Notes under the pieces: generated by a model
What the model was told of the DNA's origin: nothing
What the model saw: only the letters and a program-made list of their open reading frames with translations
Databases searched by the model: none
Assembly (NCBI RefSeq): GCF_003058085.1
Contig: NZ_QBUD01000001.1
Coordinates: 124,001 to 188,000, forward strand
From: Yoonia sediminilitoris
GTDB lineage: Bacteria; Pseudomonadota; Alphaproteobacteria; Rhodobacterales; Rhodobacteraceae
Reading direction: 5' to 3'
DNA length: 64,000 nt
Shown here: piece after piece, positions 1 to 10,575 of the stretch
How the letters are laid out: the number at the start of each line of letters is the position of its first letter
Numbering within the stretch: the first letter of the stretch is position 1
Position numbers and translations under genes: made by a program

Positions 1-1190
1 CCTTTCAGGCCGAAACCGGCAATGCAGGGCAGCTAGCCAATGACATTTCGCGCCTTGTTGCACAGGATTTGTCAGGCACGGGCCTGTTCAGAGAAGTTCC
101 CGCGACTGCGTTTATCTCCCAGGTTTCCTCATTCGCGCAGCCGATTGCCTTTGCGGACTGGCGGGCAATCAATTCGCAGGCGCTCATAACCGGGGCCGTG
201 TCGGTCAGTGGCAATCAGTTAGTCGTCAAGTTCCGACTCTTCGACATCTTTTCGGGGTCAGAACTGGGGCAGGGGCAGCAGTTGGTTGGCACCGTCGAAG
301 GATGGCGGCGGATTGCGCATAAGGTTGCCGATGCCGCCTATAGCCGGGTGACAGGTGAAGGGGGCTATTTCGACAGTCGCGTTGTGTTCGTGTCTGAATC
401 CGGACCAAAGGACAATCGCCAGAAGCGCCTTGCAATCATGGATTATGACGGGGCCAACCTGCAATATCTGACGGATAGCAGCGCAATTGTGCTGGCCCCC
501 CGCTTTTCGCCCAGTGGCGACAGGGTGCTTTATACAAGCTTTGAATCCGGCTTTCCGCGCATCAATGTGCTGAATGTGGCCAACGTCGGTCGCCAGCAGT
601 TGCAGACAGCCCCGGGCGAAATGGCCTTTAGCCCGCGTTTTTCCCGTGACGGTCGGCAAGTGATTTATAGTCTGTCCAATGGCGGCAACACGGATATTTA
701 CCGCTCTGATCTGGCCACGGGGCAGTTCACTCAACTGACCTCTGCCCCGTCGATCGAAACAGCGCCGAGCTTTTCGCCAGATGGCAGTCAGATCGTGTTT
801 GAAAGCGACCGGTCGGGCACGCAGCAACTTTATGTGATGAACGCGAATGGCGGGGAAGCTCGCCGCATCTCCTTTGGGGTTGGCCGTTACGGCACGCCTG
901 TCTGGTCGCCACGTGGGGACCTGATTGCCTTTACCAAGCAAAACGCTGGCCGTTTCCATATCGGTGTGATGCGCACCGACGGGTCAGAAGAACGCCTGCT
1001 GACCTCTTCTTTCCTTGATGAAGGGCCCACATGGTCGCCCAATGGCCGCGTCGTGATGTTTAGCCGCGAAACCCAAGGTGCAGGCGGGGTGTCGTCGGTC
1101 TATTCGGTGGATGTGTCAGGCCGCAATCTGAAACCGGTGCCGGTGCAGGGCGGGTCATCCGACCCCTCTTGGGGGCCCTTGCAACCATAG
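1..1190 (+). CDS. tolB: TolB, Tol-Pal periplasmic beta-propeller protein (5' end missing)
   Basis: The reading frame is open from the first bases of the window, so the start codon and signal peptide lie outside it. The visible ~395 residues contain the end of the TolB N-terminal domain followed by repeated propeller strands with the WSP/FSPDG pattern (for example near 487-520, 763-790 and 1032-1050). TolB works in the periplasm with Pal and the TolQRA motor to keep the outer membrane tied to the division site. pal and cpoB follow directly, the usual Tol-Pal order, so the identity is secure. The stop codon ends at 1190, and pal starts about 70 bases later. Confidence 0.95.
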   Translation, partial: FQAETGNAGQLANDISRLVAQDLSGTGLFREVPATAFISQVSSFAQPIAFADWRAINSQALITGAVSVSGNQLVVKFRLFDIFSGSELGQGQQLVGTVEGWRRIAHKVADAAYSRVTGEGGYFDSRVVFVSESGPKDNRQKRLAIMDYDGANLQYLTDSSAIVLAPRFSPSGDRVLYTSFESGFPRINVLNVANVGRQQLQTAPGEMAFSPRFSRDGRQVIYSLSNGGNTDIYRSDLATGQFTQLTSAPSIETAPSFSPDGSQIVFESDRSGTQQLYVMNANGGEARRISFGVGRYGTPVWSPRGDLIAFTKQNAGRFHIGVMRTDGSEERLLTSSFLDEGPTWSPNGRVVMFSRETQGAGGVSSVYSVDVSGRNLKPVPVQGGSSDPSWGPLQP

Positions 1191-1258
1191 GATTTCCATG
1201 GCCGCAAAGCCGTGCTATGCTGAAAAAAAACAAGAGCAGAAAAAACAGGATGGTATCC

Positions 1259-1792
1259 ATGAAAATGATGACACGCGCGACAGTGCTTCTGTTGGCGCTA
1301 GCCGCCGCAGCCTGTACTAATCCGGATCGTTTCGGCGGCGGCGCTGGTGCGGATGGTGCGGGCGGGCTGAATGGTCAGGACGGTCTGAACGGCGGTCCGG
1401 CCGGGTCGGCCAGTGATCCCACCAGCCCCTTGTTCTTTAACCAGACCATCGGGGACCGGGTGCTTTTTGCCGTCGATACATCAACGCTGACACCTGAAGG
1501 CCAGACAATTCTCGATGGGCAGGCACAGTGGCTGCTGACCAACAGTGATTACCGTGCCATCATCGAAGGCCACGCTGACGAACAGGGGACGCGCGAATAC
1601 AACCTTGCCCTTGGCAATCGCCGCGCCAATGCCGTGCGGGAATATCTGGTGTCACGCGGCGTACCTGCGGGCCGCTTGCAGACCACCAGCTATGGCAAGG
1701 AACGCCCGATTGAAGTTTGTTCACAAGAGAGTTGCTATGCACGCAACCGACGTGCAGTGACGGTATTGTCATTCTCGGCTATGACAAGCTGA
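1259..1792 (+). CDS. pal: Pal, peptidoglycan-associated lipoprotein
   Basis: About 177 residues. A short Lys/Met-rich start leads into a hydrophobic stretch ending in LALAAAAC, a plausible lipobox whose Cys would be lipidated, followed by a Gly/Asp-rich linker. The C-terminal ~110 residues are an OmpA-like peptidoglycan-binding domain with the landmarks IIEGHADEQGTREYNLALG and RRAV. Pal anchors the outer membrane to peptidoglycan and binds TolB. I chose ATG 1259 because AGGA lies 8 bases before it; ATG 1250 is possible. The gene sits between tolB and cpoB. Confidence 0.95.
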   Translation: MKMMTRATVLLLALAAAACTNPDRFGGGAGADGAGGLNGQDGLNGGPAGSASDPTSPLFFNQTIGDRVLFAVDTSTLTPEGQTILDGQAQWLLTNSDYRAIIEGHADEQGTREYNLALGNRRANAVREYLVSRGVPAGRLQTTSYGKERPIEVCSQESCYARNRRAVTVLSFSAMTS

Positions 1793-1812
1793 CCACAGGC
1801 AGGGGGACTGTT

Positions 1813-2634
1813 ATGTTGCACCGTATTGTTGTTATCGCAGCACTTGCGCTGGCCCCGATTGCCAGCGTGGCGCAGCAAGAAGAAACACTGGCTGACATCC
1901 GCCAGCAATTGACGGTCCTCTACCGAGATATCACAACTTTGAAGCGCGAACTGTCTACCACAGGCGGGATGAACCAAGGGGTGGCAGGCAATACGCCCCT
2001 TGATCGGCTAAACGCGATCGAGGCCGAATTACAGCGCCTGACCTCCAAGACCGAACAGCTGGAATTCCGGGTGAACAGCATTGCTGTTGACGGCACTAAC
2101 CGCGTCGGCGATCTGGAATTTCGCTTGTGTGAACTGGAAGCCGATTGCAGCATTGGCGACTTGGGCGATACCCCCTTGCTGGGTGGCGGGGAAATACCAA
2201 CCGGACCCACAGCAAACCCAGCCCAGCCTTCGAATGACGGACCGGCATTGGCCGTCGGTGAAAAGGGCGATTTTGAGCGCGCGCGCGAAGCGCTTGCCTC
2301 GGGTGACTTTCGCGGCGCCGCTGACCAGCTATCGACCTTTGGCACGACCTATCCGGGCAGTCCGCTGACGTCAGAGGCAGAATACATGCGTGGTGAGGCG
2401 CTGGAAGGGCTGGGCCAGATGACCGACGCCGCGCGCGCCTATCTCGCGGCATTCTCGGGCGCACCAAGCGGAACTATTGCACCGGACGCGCTATTCAAAC
2501 TGGGCGCCACCCTTGGGGCGATTGGGCAGACGCAAGATGCCTGCCTGACTTTGGCCGAGGTCGATGTCCGCTTTCCCGGCAACGCAGCCGTCGCTGACGC
2601 ACGGCAGGTGATGCAGAATTTGGGATGTCAGTAG
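1813..2634 (+). CDS. cpoB: CpoB/YbgF, Tol-Pal cell division coordinator
   Basis: About 273 residues with a cleavable signal peptide (MLHRIVVIAALALAPIASVA), a coiled-coil-prone N-terminal part rich in Leu/Glu/Arg, an Asp/Gly/Pro linker, and a C-terminal TPR-like region from about residue 145 (FERAREALASGDFRGA) to the end. This matches the YbgF/CpoB family, which links Tol-Pal action to peptidoglycan synthesis during constriction. ATG 1813 is preceded by an AGGGGGA ribosome site. The last 10 bases overlap the start of tilS, suggesting coupled translation. Confidence 0.9.
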   Translation: MLHRIVVIAALALAPIASVAQQEETLADIRQQLTVLYRDITTLKRELSTTGGMNQGVAGNTPLDRLNAIEAELQRLTSKTEQLEFRVNSIAVDGTNRVGDLEFRLCELEADCSIGDLGDTPLLGGGEIPTGPTANPAQPSNDGPALAVGEKGDFERAREALASGDFRGAADQLSTFGTTYPGSPLTSEAEYMRGEALEGLGQMTDAARAYLAAFSGAPSGTIAPDALFKLGATLGAIGQTQDACLTLAEVDVRFPGNAAVADARQVMQNLGCQ

Positions 2635-3896
2635 ACCCTGCCTGGTTTCAGCAACAGGGTGAAGACGCATCCATCTTCGCCAGTGTCTACAGTCCTTTCG
2701 AAAGCGACGCGCCGCAAAGGATCGCCGTTGCCGTGTCCGGTGGCGGGGATTCAATGGCTTTGCTGCATGTGCTTGCAGGGCTTGTCCGGCAAACAGGGCA
2801 GCAGTTGCATGCCGTAACGGTTGACCACGGATTGCGGGCGGCATCCGCTGACGAAGCAGCTTTCGTTTGTGATCAATGCGCAAAGCTGGGGGTCGTTCAC
2901 GAAACCCTGCGATGGGAACGCACGGCAACGACCGGTAATTTGCAGGACCAGGCGCGTGTCGCGCGGTATGATCTGATGTCGCGTTGGGCTGCCGATAACC
3001 AGATCAGTCACGTTTTGCTAGGCCATACGGCGACAGATCAGGCCGAGACATTTCTGCTGCGCTTGGGGCGGGCCAGTGGCATTGACGGCTTGTCGGGAAT
3101 GCGGCCCCGCTGGACCGAGAGGGGCGTCACGTTCCTGCGCCCGTTTCTGTCGCACGAACGCGCCACCCTGAGGGATTATCTAACACGTCACGAAGTCGTT
3201 TGGATCGACGATCCGTCTAACGAGGACATCCGTTTTGACCGGGTCAAGGCGCGGCAGGCGTTGATAGCCTTGGCGCCATTAGGTATTTCTGTCGCTGACC
3301 TGAACCGGGTGTCGCAGAACCTGCACGCAGAGTTGGATGTTATTCTGGCAGCGGCGCAGGATGCCGCGACACAGATTGTGTCGCTTGATCGGGGTGACGT
3401 CGTTCTTGACTGCGCCAGATTTGCCGCCTTGCTGCCAGCGCTGCGTCGGCGTCTGTTGGTGCGTTCGATCATGTGGGTTTCATCCGCGCGCTATGCCCCG
3501 CGGGCACGATCGATCGCGCGGGTCGATGCGGCCATCACAGAGGGCAAATCCACAACGCTTGGTGGTTGTCGGATCACGGTCAAGGACAATGGGGCAAGGG
3601 TCAGCCGCGAGTTCAAGGCAGTGCGCGACGAGACCAGTGGAACGCGCGAGATTTGGGACGGGCGTTGGCAACTGGCGGGCCCCCACGACAAGGCACTGGA
3701 AATCAGGGCGCTTGGCCTAGCGGGTCTGCGCGCTTGCCCGGATTGGCGTCAATCGGGGCTGCCGCGGGCGTCGGTGCTTTGCACGCCTGCAGTATGGTCA
3801 AACGACAGGCTGATCGCGGCCCCTGTTGTCGGCCGGTCAAATGGCTGGACAGCGCAGATTGTCGCGGATTTTCACATACTGCCGTTTGCGCATTGA
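2625..3896 (+). CDS. tilS: tRNA(Ile)-lysidine synthase
   Basis: 423 residues. The PP-loop ATP-pyrophosphatase motif appears as AVSGGGDSMALL near residue 40, followed by TVDHGLR and LGHTATDQAET, typical of TilS. The enzyme attaches lysine to C34 of the AUA-reading tRNA-Ile and is normally essential. The C-terminal third is divergent, as is common in alphaproteobacteria. The start codon lies inside the end of cpoB (10-base overlap), so expression is probably coupled to the Tol-Pal operon. ftsH follows after about 85 bases, the usual order in this group. Confidence 0.92.
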   Translation: MSVDPAWFQQQGEDASIFASVYSPFESDAPQRIAVAVSGGGDSMALLHVLAGLVRQTGQQLHAVTVDHGLRAASADEAAFVCDQCAKLGVVHETLRWERTATTGNLQDQARVARYDLMSRWAADNQISHVLLGHTATDQAETFLLRLGRASGIDGLSGMRPRWTERGVTFLRPFLSHERATLRDYLTRHEVVWIDDPSNEDIRFDRVKARQALIALAPLGISVADLNRVSQNLHAELDVILAAAQDAATQIVSLDRGDVVLDCARFAALLPALRRRLLVRSIMWVSSARYAPRARSIARVDAAITEGKSTTLGGCRITVKDNGARVSREFKAVRDETSGTREIWDGRWQLAGPHDKALEIRALGLAGLRACPDWRQSGLPRASVLCTPAVWSNDRLIAAPVVGRSNGWTAQIVADFHILPFAH

Positions 3897-3980
3897 AGAT
3901 TAAGGTTTTGCCTCTATTTTAGAAGAAACGCTTTTGCCGCGACTCTGTCGCTGCATCCCCCGATTTTGAAGGAGTTCCCC

Positions 3981-5897
<1,917 letters not shown>

Positions 5898-5905
5898 TCC
5901 AATAG

Positions 5906-5932
5906 TGCCGCCCTTCGGGGCGGCATTTTTTT
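5906..5932 (+). terminator. Rho-independent terminator of ftsH
   Basis: An 8-bp GC stem (TGCCGCCC / GGGCGGCA) closes a UUCG-type tetraloop and is followed by seven T residues, 8 bases after the ftsH stop codon. This is a textbook intrinsic terminator. Confidence 0.9.
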
Positions 5933-5938
5933 GTTAGG

Positions 5939-5971
5939 GCCTCCGGCGGGGATATTTGTGGCCATAAGAAG
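5939..5971 (+). repeat. 33-base intergenic repeat, copy 1
   Basis: This starts GCCTCCGGCGGGGATATTT and ends GGCCATAAGAAG. The same 33 bases, with one mismatch, recur between ureA and ureB at 52462-52494. It lies directly after the ftsH terminator. Function unknown. I recall similar strings in other Rhodobacteraceae but cannot verify that here. Confidence 0.75.
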
Positions 5972-6042
5972 CAGGGATTTGCGGTTGTTGATTGCGGTTG
6001 CGTTGAGTATCCCGCGTTGGAACACCAAACGGAGTTGATCCA

Positions 6043-6621
6043 ATGCCTGCGCTGAAGCCAACGGATATCTACGGTGAAGTAGTGTGGATCGGTCACGTGC
6101 CTGACCGCACGGCGAATTTGCGATCTTCCCCGCAGACGCAGGCGCAGTTGACCTTTGCTGGCATCCCCGGTGAATCCCACGGTGGTTTGACAAGACCTGC
6201 CTGTGTGCGTGTGCGCAGCCAGTACCCTAAAGGCACAGAAATTCGCAACGTGCGCCAGCTTTCGGTCATGTCTGCTGAAGAGTTGGCAGAGATTGCGGCA
6301 GATTGTGGTTTGGATGCTTTTGACCCGGCACATATCGGTGCGTCACTGGTAATCAGCGGTATCCCGGATTTCACCCATTTGCCCCCATCCTCGCGCCTGC
6401 AATTTGCGGACGGTTCCGCCATTGTCGTGGATATGGAGAACCGCCCCTGTCATTTGCCCGCCAAGGTGATCAACCAGGATGTGCCGGGTGCTGGCGATCA
6501 CTTCAAGGCGGCAGCACAGGGCAAGCGCGGCGTGACGGCCTGGATCGAACGCGAGGGCCGTATTACGGTGGGTGACGGCGTTCGGCTTCATGTGCCTGAT
6601 CAGCGCGCGTGGCGACCCTAA
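6043..6621 (+). CDS. MOSC domain protein
   Basis: 192 residues making up a single MOSC (molybdenum cofactor sulfurase C-terminal) beta-barrel. The hallmark Cys lies in NRPCHLPAK, at about residue 138. The N-terminal GIPGESHGG segment is also typical. Stand-alone MOSC proteins are thought to bind or transfer sulfur/molybdenum cofactor or to reduce N-hydroxylated compounds; the substrate of this one cannot be read from sequence. It stands alone between ftsH and fhs with no obvious operon partner. Confidence 0.8.
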   Translation: MPALKPTDIYGEVVWIGHVPDRTANLRSSPQTQAQLTFAGIPGESHGGLTRPACVRVRSQYPKGTEIRNVRQLSVMSAEELAEIAADCGLDAFDPAHIGASLVISGIPDFTHLPPSSRLQFADGSAIVVDMENRPCHLPAKVINQDVPGAGDHFKAAAQGKRGVTAWIEREGRITVGDGVRLHVPDQRAWRP

Positions 6622-6765
6622 GTTTCCGATCCGACATGGATTTGGTTGTGAGGGACGATTCCGCAGCCCAAGGTGTCGCAAACTAAGCCAACGTCTTGCT
6701 GGGCTATGACTAGAAACGTCCTATAACTTAAATGGCATGATGTGCCGGATACAGGGAAACTGGTC

Positions 6766-8442
6766 ATGGAATACAAGTCTGACATCGAGATTGCGCGCGC
6801 AGCGTCCAAGCGCCCTATTCAGGAAATCGGCGCAAAGCTGGGCATCGAAAGCGATGATCTGCTTCCCTATGGCCATGACAAGGCGAAGGTCAGCCAAAGT
6901 CTGATTGATTCGGTGCAGGGCCGCGAAAATGGAAAGTTGATTCTTGTGACGGCGATTAATCCGACCCCCGCTGGCGAAGGAAAAACCACCACCACCGTAG
7001 GGTTGGGCGACGGGTTGAATGCGATTGGCAAGAAAGCGGCGGTTTGTATTCGCGAGGCATCGCTTGGACCCTGTTTTGGCATGAAAGGCGGGGCTGCGGG
7101 GGGCGGCTATGCGCAAGTTGTGCCAATGGAGGACATGAACCTGCATTTCACGGGCGATTTTCACGCGATCACATCGGCACATAATTTGCTGTCGGCCATG
7201 ATCGACAATCATATTTATTGGGGTAATGCGCTCGAGATTGATATTCGTCGTGTTGTCTGGCGGCGTGTTCTTGACATGAATGACCGCGCGCTGCGGCAGA
7301 TCACCACATCGCTGGGCGGTGTGGCCAATGGTTTTCCACGTGAAACCGGTTTCGATATCACGGTCGCGTCAGAGGTGATGGCGATTCTGTGTCTGGCCCG
7401 GAACCTTGAAGATTTGCAGAAGCGGCTGGGGGATATCATTGTCGCATATCGCCGTGACCGCAGCCCTGTCTATTGCCGCGATCTCAAGGCAGATGGCGCA
7501 ATGACGGTTCTGTTGAAAGACGCGATGCAGCCGAACCTTGTCCAGACGCTTGAGAACAACCCTGCCTTTGTTCATGGTGGCCCGTTCGCTAACATTGCGC
7601 ATGGGTGTAATTCGGTGACGGCGACCACAACGGCGCTGAAACTTGCCGATTATGTCGTCACAGAGGCGGGCTTTGGTGCTGATCTGGGTGCCGAGAAGTT
7701 CATGAACATCAAATGCCGCAAAGCCGGGCTTGCCCCCTCTTGTGTCGTTGTTGTCGCAACCGTGCGCGCCATGAAGATGAATGGCGGCGTGGCCAAGGCT
7801 GATTTGGGCGCGGAAAATGTCGAGGCCGTCGAGGCGGGGTGCGCCAACCTTGGCCGTCATATCGAGAATGTCAAAAGTTTTGGGGTGCCGGTGGTTGTCG
7901 CCATCAATCATTTCGTGACCGATACCGACGCCGAAGTTGCGGCAGTGCAAGCCTATGTCGAGGCTGAAGGTTCAGAGGCGATCTTGTGCAAACATTGGGC
8001 TTTGGGGTCTGAAGGGACAAGAGAGCTTGCAACCCGTGTTGCTGAAATTGCCGATGCAGATGAAGCTGATTTTGCGCCGATCTACCCCGATGAAATGAGC
8101 TTGTTTGACAAGGTCGATATAATTGCAAAGAAGATTTATCGCGCCAACGAGGTGATTGCGGACGGCAAGATCAGGGACCAGTTGAAGCAGTGGGAAGAGC
8201 AGGGTTATGGTCATTTGCCGATTTGCATGGCCAAGACCCAATATAGCTTTACCACCGATCCAAGCCGGCGCGGCGCCCCGACTGGCCATTCGGTGCCTGT
8301 GCGCGAAGTGCGTCTGGCGGCGGGCGCGGGTTTCATTGTGGTGATCTGTGGTGAAATCATGACGATGCCCGGTCTGCCGCGTGTACCTTCGGCGGAGCAG
8401 ATCATGTTGAATGCAGATGGGCAGATCGAAGGTTTGTTCTGA
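6766..8442 (+). CDS. fhs: Formate--tetrahydrofolate ligase
   Basis: About 558 residues, the usual family length. The ATP-binding loop [13 protein letters not shown] sits near residue 67, and [21 protein letters not shown] follows. The enzyme makes 10-formyl-THF from formate, THF and ATP in the cytoplasm. I chose ATG 6766 ([10 protein letters not shown]), with AGGGA 8 bases upstream, over the earlier GTG at 6742, because it matches the family's N-terminus. folD follows about 80 bases later, so the two form a one-carbon unit. The dimethylglycine dehydrogenase-like protein at 33.7 kb could feed the same pool. Confidence 0.97.
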   Translation: MEYKSDIEIARAASKRPIQEIGAKLGIESDDLLPYGHDKAKVSQSLIDSVQGRENGKLILVTAINPTPAGEGKTTTTVGLGDGLNAIGKKAAVCIREASLGPCFGMKGGAAGGGYAQVVPMEDMNLHFTGDFHAITSAHNLLSAMIDNHIYWGNALEIDIRRVVWRRVLDMNDRALRQITTSLGGVANGFPRETGFDITVASEVMAILCLARNLEDLQKRLGDIIVAYRRDRSPVYCRDLKADGAMTVLLKDAMQPNLVQTLENNPAFVHGGPFANIAHGCNSVTATTTALKLADYVVTEAGFGADLGAEKFMNIKCRKAGLAPSCVVVVATVRAMKMNGGVAKADLGAENVEAVEAGCANLGRHIENVKSFGVPVVVAINHFVTDTDAEVAAVQAYVEAEGSEAILCKHWALGSEGTRELATRVAEIADADEADFAPIYPDEMSLFDKVDIIAKKIYRANEVIADGKIRDQLKQWEEQGYGHLPICMAKTQYSFTTDPSRRGAPTGHSVPVREVRLAAGAGFIVVICGEIMTMPGLPRVPSAEQIMLNADGQIEGLF

Positions 8443-8465
8443 AGATCGGGCAGGGCGACGCTGGA

Positions 8466-8482
8466 CCCGGACCATGTCCGGG
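8466..8482. repeat. CCCGGA-N5-TCCGGG palindrome between fhs and folD
   Basis: A 6-bp GC stem with a 5-base loop lies in the gap between fhs and folD. A longer relative (GTCCCGGA-N5-TCCGGGAC) sits between the two ABC transporter genes at 27130-27150. Both are intercistronic, as expected for REP-like elements or mRNA-stabilising hairpins. There is no T-run, so it is not a classic terminator. Confidence 0.55.
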
Positions 8483-8524
8483 ACGACGCCCACCCACCCT
8501 CCCGTAATGTTGGAAAGAGATGAT

Positions 8525-9418
8525 ATGACGGCAACTGTGTTGGATGGAAAAGCGTTCGCGGCCAAGATACGCGAGCAAGTTGGTGCGCATGTCGCACGTC
8601 TTGAAGCTGAACATGGAATTACCCCGGGGTTGGCTGTTGTACTGGTAGGGGAAGACCCCGCAAGTCACGTCTATGTCCGCTCAAAGGGCAAGATGACTGT
8701 GGAGGTTGGCATGGCCTCTTTCGAGCATCGGCTTGACGCGGATACCTCCGAGGCGGATTTGCTGGCGCTGATTGATCAGTTGAACGCGGACCCTGCAGTC
8801 CATGGCATTTTGGTTCAGCTGCCATTGCCGGAGCATCTGGATAGCGATCTGGTCATCAACAGTATTGATCCGTCCAAGGATGTTGATGGGTTTCATATTT
8901 CAAACGTAGGCCTTTTGGGCACGGGACAGAAAAGCATGGTGCCCTGCACCCCTTTGGGCTGTTTGATGATGCTGCGCGATTATCATGGATCGTTGTCGGG
9001 GCTGAATGCGGTAGTGATTGGCCGGTCCAATATTGTTGGCAAACCAATGGCGCAGCTGTTGTTGGGCGAAAGCTGCACGGTGACGATCGCACATTCGCGG
9101 ACGGCGGATTTGCCTGGCGTTGTTCGCCAGGCCGATATCGTTGTTGCAGCAGTGGGGCGCCCGCAGATGGTACCGGGTGACTGGATCAAACCGGGTGCCA
9201 CCGTCATTGACGTTGGCATCAACCGCATTGAGAAACCCGATGGTGGCACCCGATTGGTCGGGGATGTGGATTATGAAAGCTGCGCTGCCGTAGCCGGTGC
9301 GATCACCCCGGTGCCGGGTGGTGTGGGACCGATGACAATTGCTTGCTTGCTGGCCAATACAGTGACCGCGTGCTGTCGTGCAAACGGCCTGCCGGAGCCG
9401 GAGGGACTCACCGTCTGA
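8525..9418 (+). CDS. folD: FolD, methylene-THF dehydrogenase / methenyl-THF cyclohydrolase
   Basis: About 297 residues. The catalytic Lys region [14 protein letters not shown], the LPLPEHLD segment and the NADP-binding [14 protein letters not shown] are all visible, and [10 protein letters not shown] lies near the C-terminus. It interconverts 5,10-methylene- and 10-formyl-THF. ATG 8525 follows a GGAAAGAGA purine run. It lies just downstream of fhs and probably shares its transcript. Confidence 0.97.
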   Translation: MTATVLDGKAFAAKIREQVGAHVARLEAEHGITPGLAVVLVGEDPASHVYVRSKGKMTVEVGMASFEHRLDADTSEADLLALIDQLNADPAVHGILVQLPLPEHLDSDLVINSIDPSKDVDGFHISNVGLLGTGQKSMVPCTPLGCLMMLRDYHGSLSGLNAVVIGRSNIVGKPMAQLLLGESCTVTIAHSRTADLPGVVRQADIVVAAVGRPQMVPGDWIKPGATVIDVGINRIEKPDGGTRLVGDVDYESCAAVAGAITPVPGGVGPMTIACLLANTVTACCRANGLPEPEGLTV

Positions 9419-9474
9419 ATAACCACTTGCTGATGGCGGGACGATGATCCCCCTGTGGGTGTGTTCGGCCTAAA

Positions 9475-9517
9475 GCGTTTCGCCTTTAACCTGAGGCATC
9501 AGATAAAGGTGAAACGC
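9475..9517. repeat. Long imperfect palindrome downstream of folD
   Basis: Two 14-base arms (9475-9488 and 9504-9517) pair with a single G-T wobble; inside the loop a further CTGA/TCAG can pair. There is no T-tract. It sits 57 bases after the folD stop in a gene-poor gap. It may be a REP-like element or an RNA processing signal. I recall similar GCGTTTCG palindromes in Rhodobacterales, but this is unverified. Confidence 0.6.
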
Positions 9518-9582
9518 CCACAACATATGAACGTTGCGCGGCGTTTACCGAAACGATGTAAAGACCTGATTACATTCAAAAA

Positions 9583-9874
9583 TTGAAGCTATTTCTTACG
9601 ATTGCGATTCGTTTCTTCGGGGTTGCTGTCACGGTTGACTTGCTGGTTCATTTCATGCCCGCGAAGCTGTGGAGCCTGCCGACACTGCTCCGTTGCCACG
9701 GTTGTTGGCCTGATTGCCAGATGGCGCCGCTGCGCGCCTTTCGAAACGGATGGTGTTCTGGGTTCTTTGCTTATCGTTCCCATTGGGTCGCTGCTACGTC
9801 GGTTGCAGATAGCCTGCGCGAGGAAACCGCGAATATCTGTTGATGGAAACAGGCGCGAAAGTGCCGTTCAGTAA
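9583..9874 (+). pseudogene. Possible decayed small membrane-protein gene
   Basis: Within the 449-base gap after folD, one frame reads a plausible start (MKLFLTIAIRFFGVAVTVDLL) for ~35 residues and then becomes unlikely, while the +1 frame becomes protein-like further on (VATVVGLIARWRR, then FETDGVLGSLLIVPIGSLL). Spliced together they look like a short hydrophobic protein broken by a frameshift. No family is recognised and the call is weak; it could equally be non-coding. The rest of 9419-9867 holds only the palindrome at 9475. Confidence 0.25.
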
Positions 9875-10551
9875 AATCTACCACCAGACCGAACAGGCCG
9901 CCGGTTTTTTGCAACCGGCACGGGGATAGCTTTTGGGCCGGTCAAGATCGCGATGGTTTGTTCCGAAAACAGGTTGCGCAGAACATCCGTGTTGCTTGAC
10001 AGTCCGCCTGTGTAGGCCCCGTAGGCAGGCATGATGAGCCGTTTGCCGTCATAAAGGAACGCAGGCCTGCTGCGCCCGGCGACGCGATGTTTGGGGTGAT
10101 AATGGCCTGACACTTCGGCCACGGCCTGGCTGGCAATATGTTGAAAAATCAGTGTACCGATGCTGATATCGCGCAGGTGGGTGCCACCAAGTGCGACTGG
10201 CCCGGGGTCATGGTTGCCCTCGATCCAGACCCAAGCGCGCCCGGCTTGCAGGCGGGCCAGCCACATCCGCATGTCATCGGGCAGATCCAATGCCGCGTCC
10301 AGATCATCAAAGCTGTCACCAAGGCAGATAATGGTCTGCGGCTGGGTTGCCTCGATATCCGTCTCAAGCTTGGTCAGCGTTTCGTGCACTTCATAGGGGG
10401 GCAGCATCATGCCGCTGCGCCTGGCGATCCGGTCAGATTTTCCCAGATGCAAGTCAGACACACACAGCACCTTATGCGTGGGCAGAAAGAGCCCGCCCGA
10501 CGGCAGTGCCCGACAAGCCGTACCATTGAAATCAAATGCGTAATCCGTCAT
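9868..10551 (-). CDS. pdeM: PdeM, ligase-associated metallophosphoesterase
   Basis: 227 residues of a calcineurin-like phosphoesterase. The metal-binding motifs occur in order: VSDLHLGKSD, LGDSFDD, EGNHD and SGHYHP. The overall style (the CRALPSGGLFLP start) matches the 'ligase-associated DNA damage response endonuclease PdeM' family. It lies 24 bases downstream of the Lhr-type helicase on the same strand, a pairing typical of that system. The ATP-dependent ligase and exonuclease that often accompany them are not in this window. The DNA-repair role comes from the family, not from this sequence. Confidence 0.88.
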   Translation of the reverse strand: MTDYAFDFNGTACRALPSGGLFLPTHKVLCVSDLHLGKSDRIARRSGMMLPPYEVHETLTKLETDIEATQPQTIICLGDSFDDLDAALDLPDDMRMWLARLQAGRAWVWIEGNHDPGPVALGGTHLRDISIGTLIFQHIASQAVAEVSGHYHPKHRVAGRSRPAFLYDGKRLIMPAYGAYTGGLSSNTDVLRNLFSEQTIAILTGPKAIPVPVAKNRRPVRSGGRFY

Positions 10552-10575
10552 GGGGCGGGTCCGTTTCGTCTTGGG

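Noticed and set aside
6696..6727. Possible sigma-70 promoter (TTGCTG ... TATAAC) upstream of fhs
   Set aside because: The spacer is 20 bases, too long for confidence.
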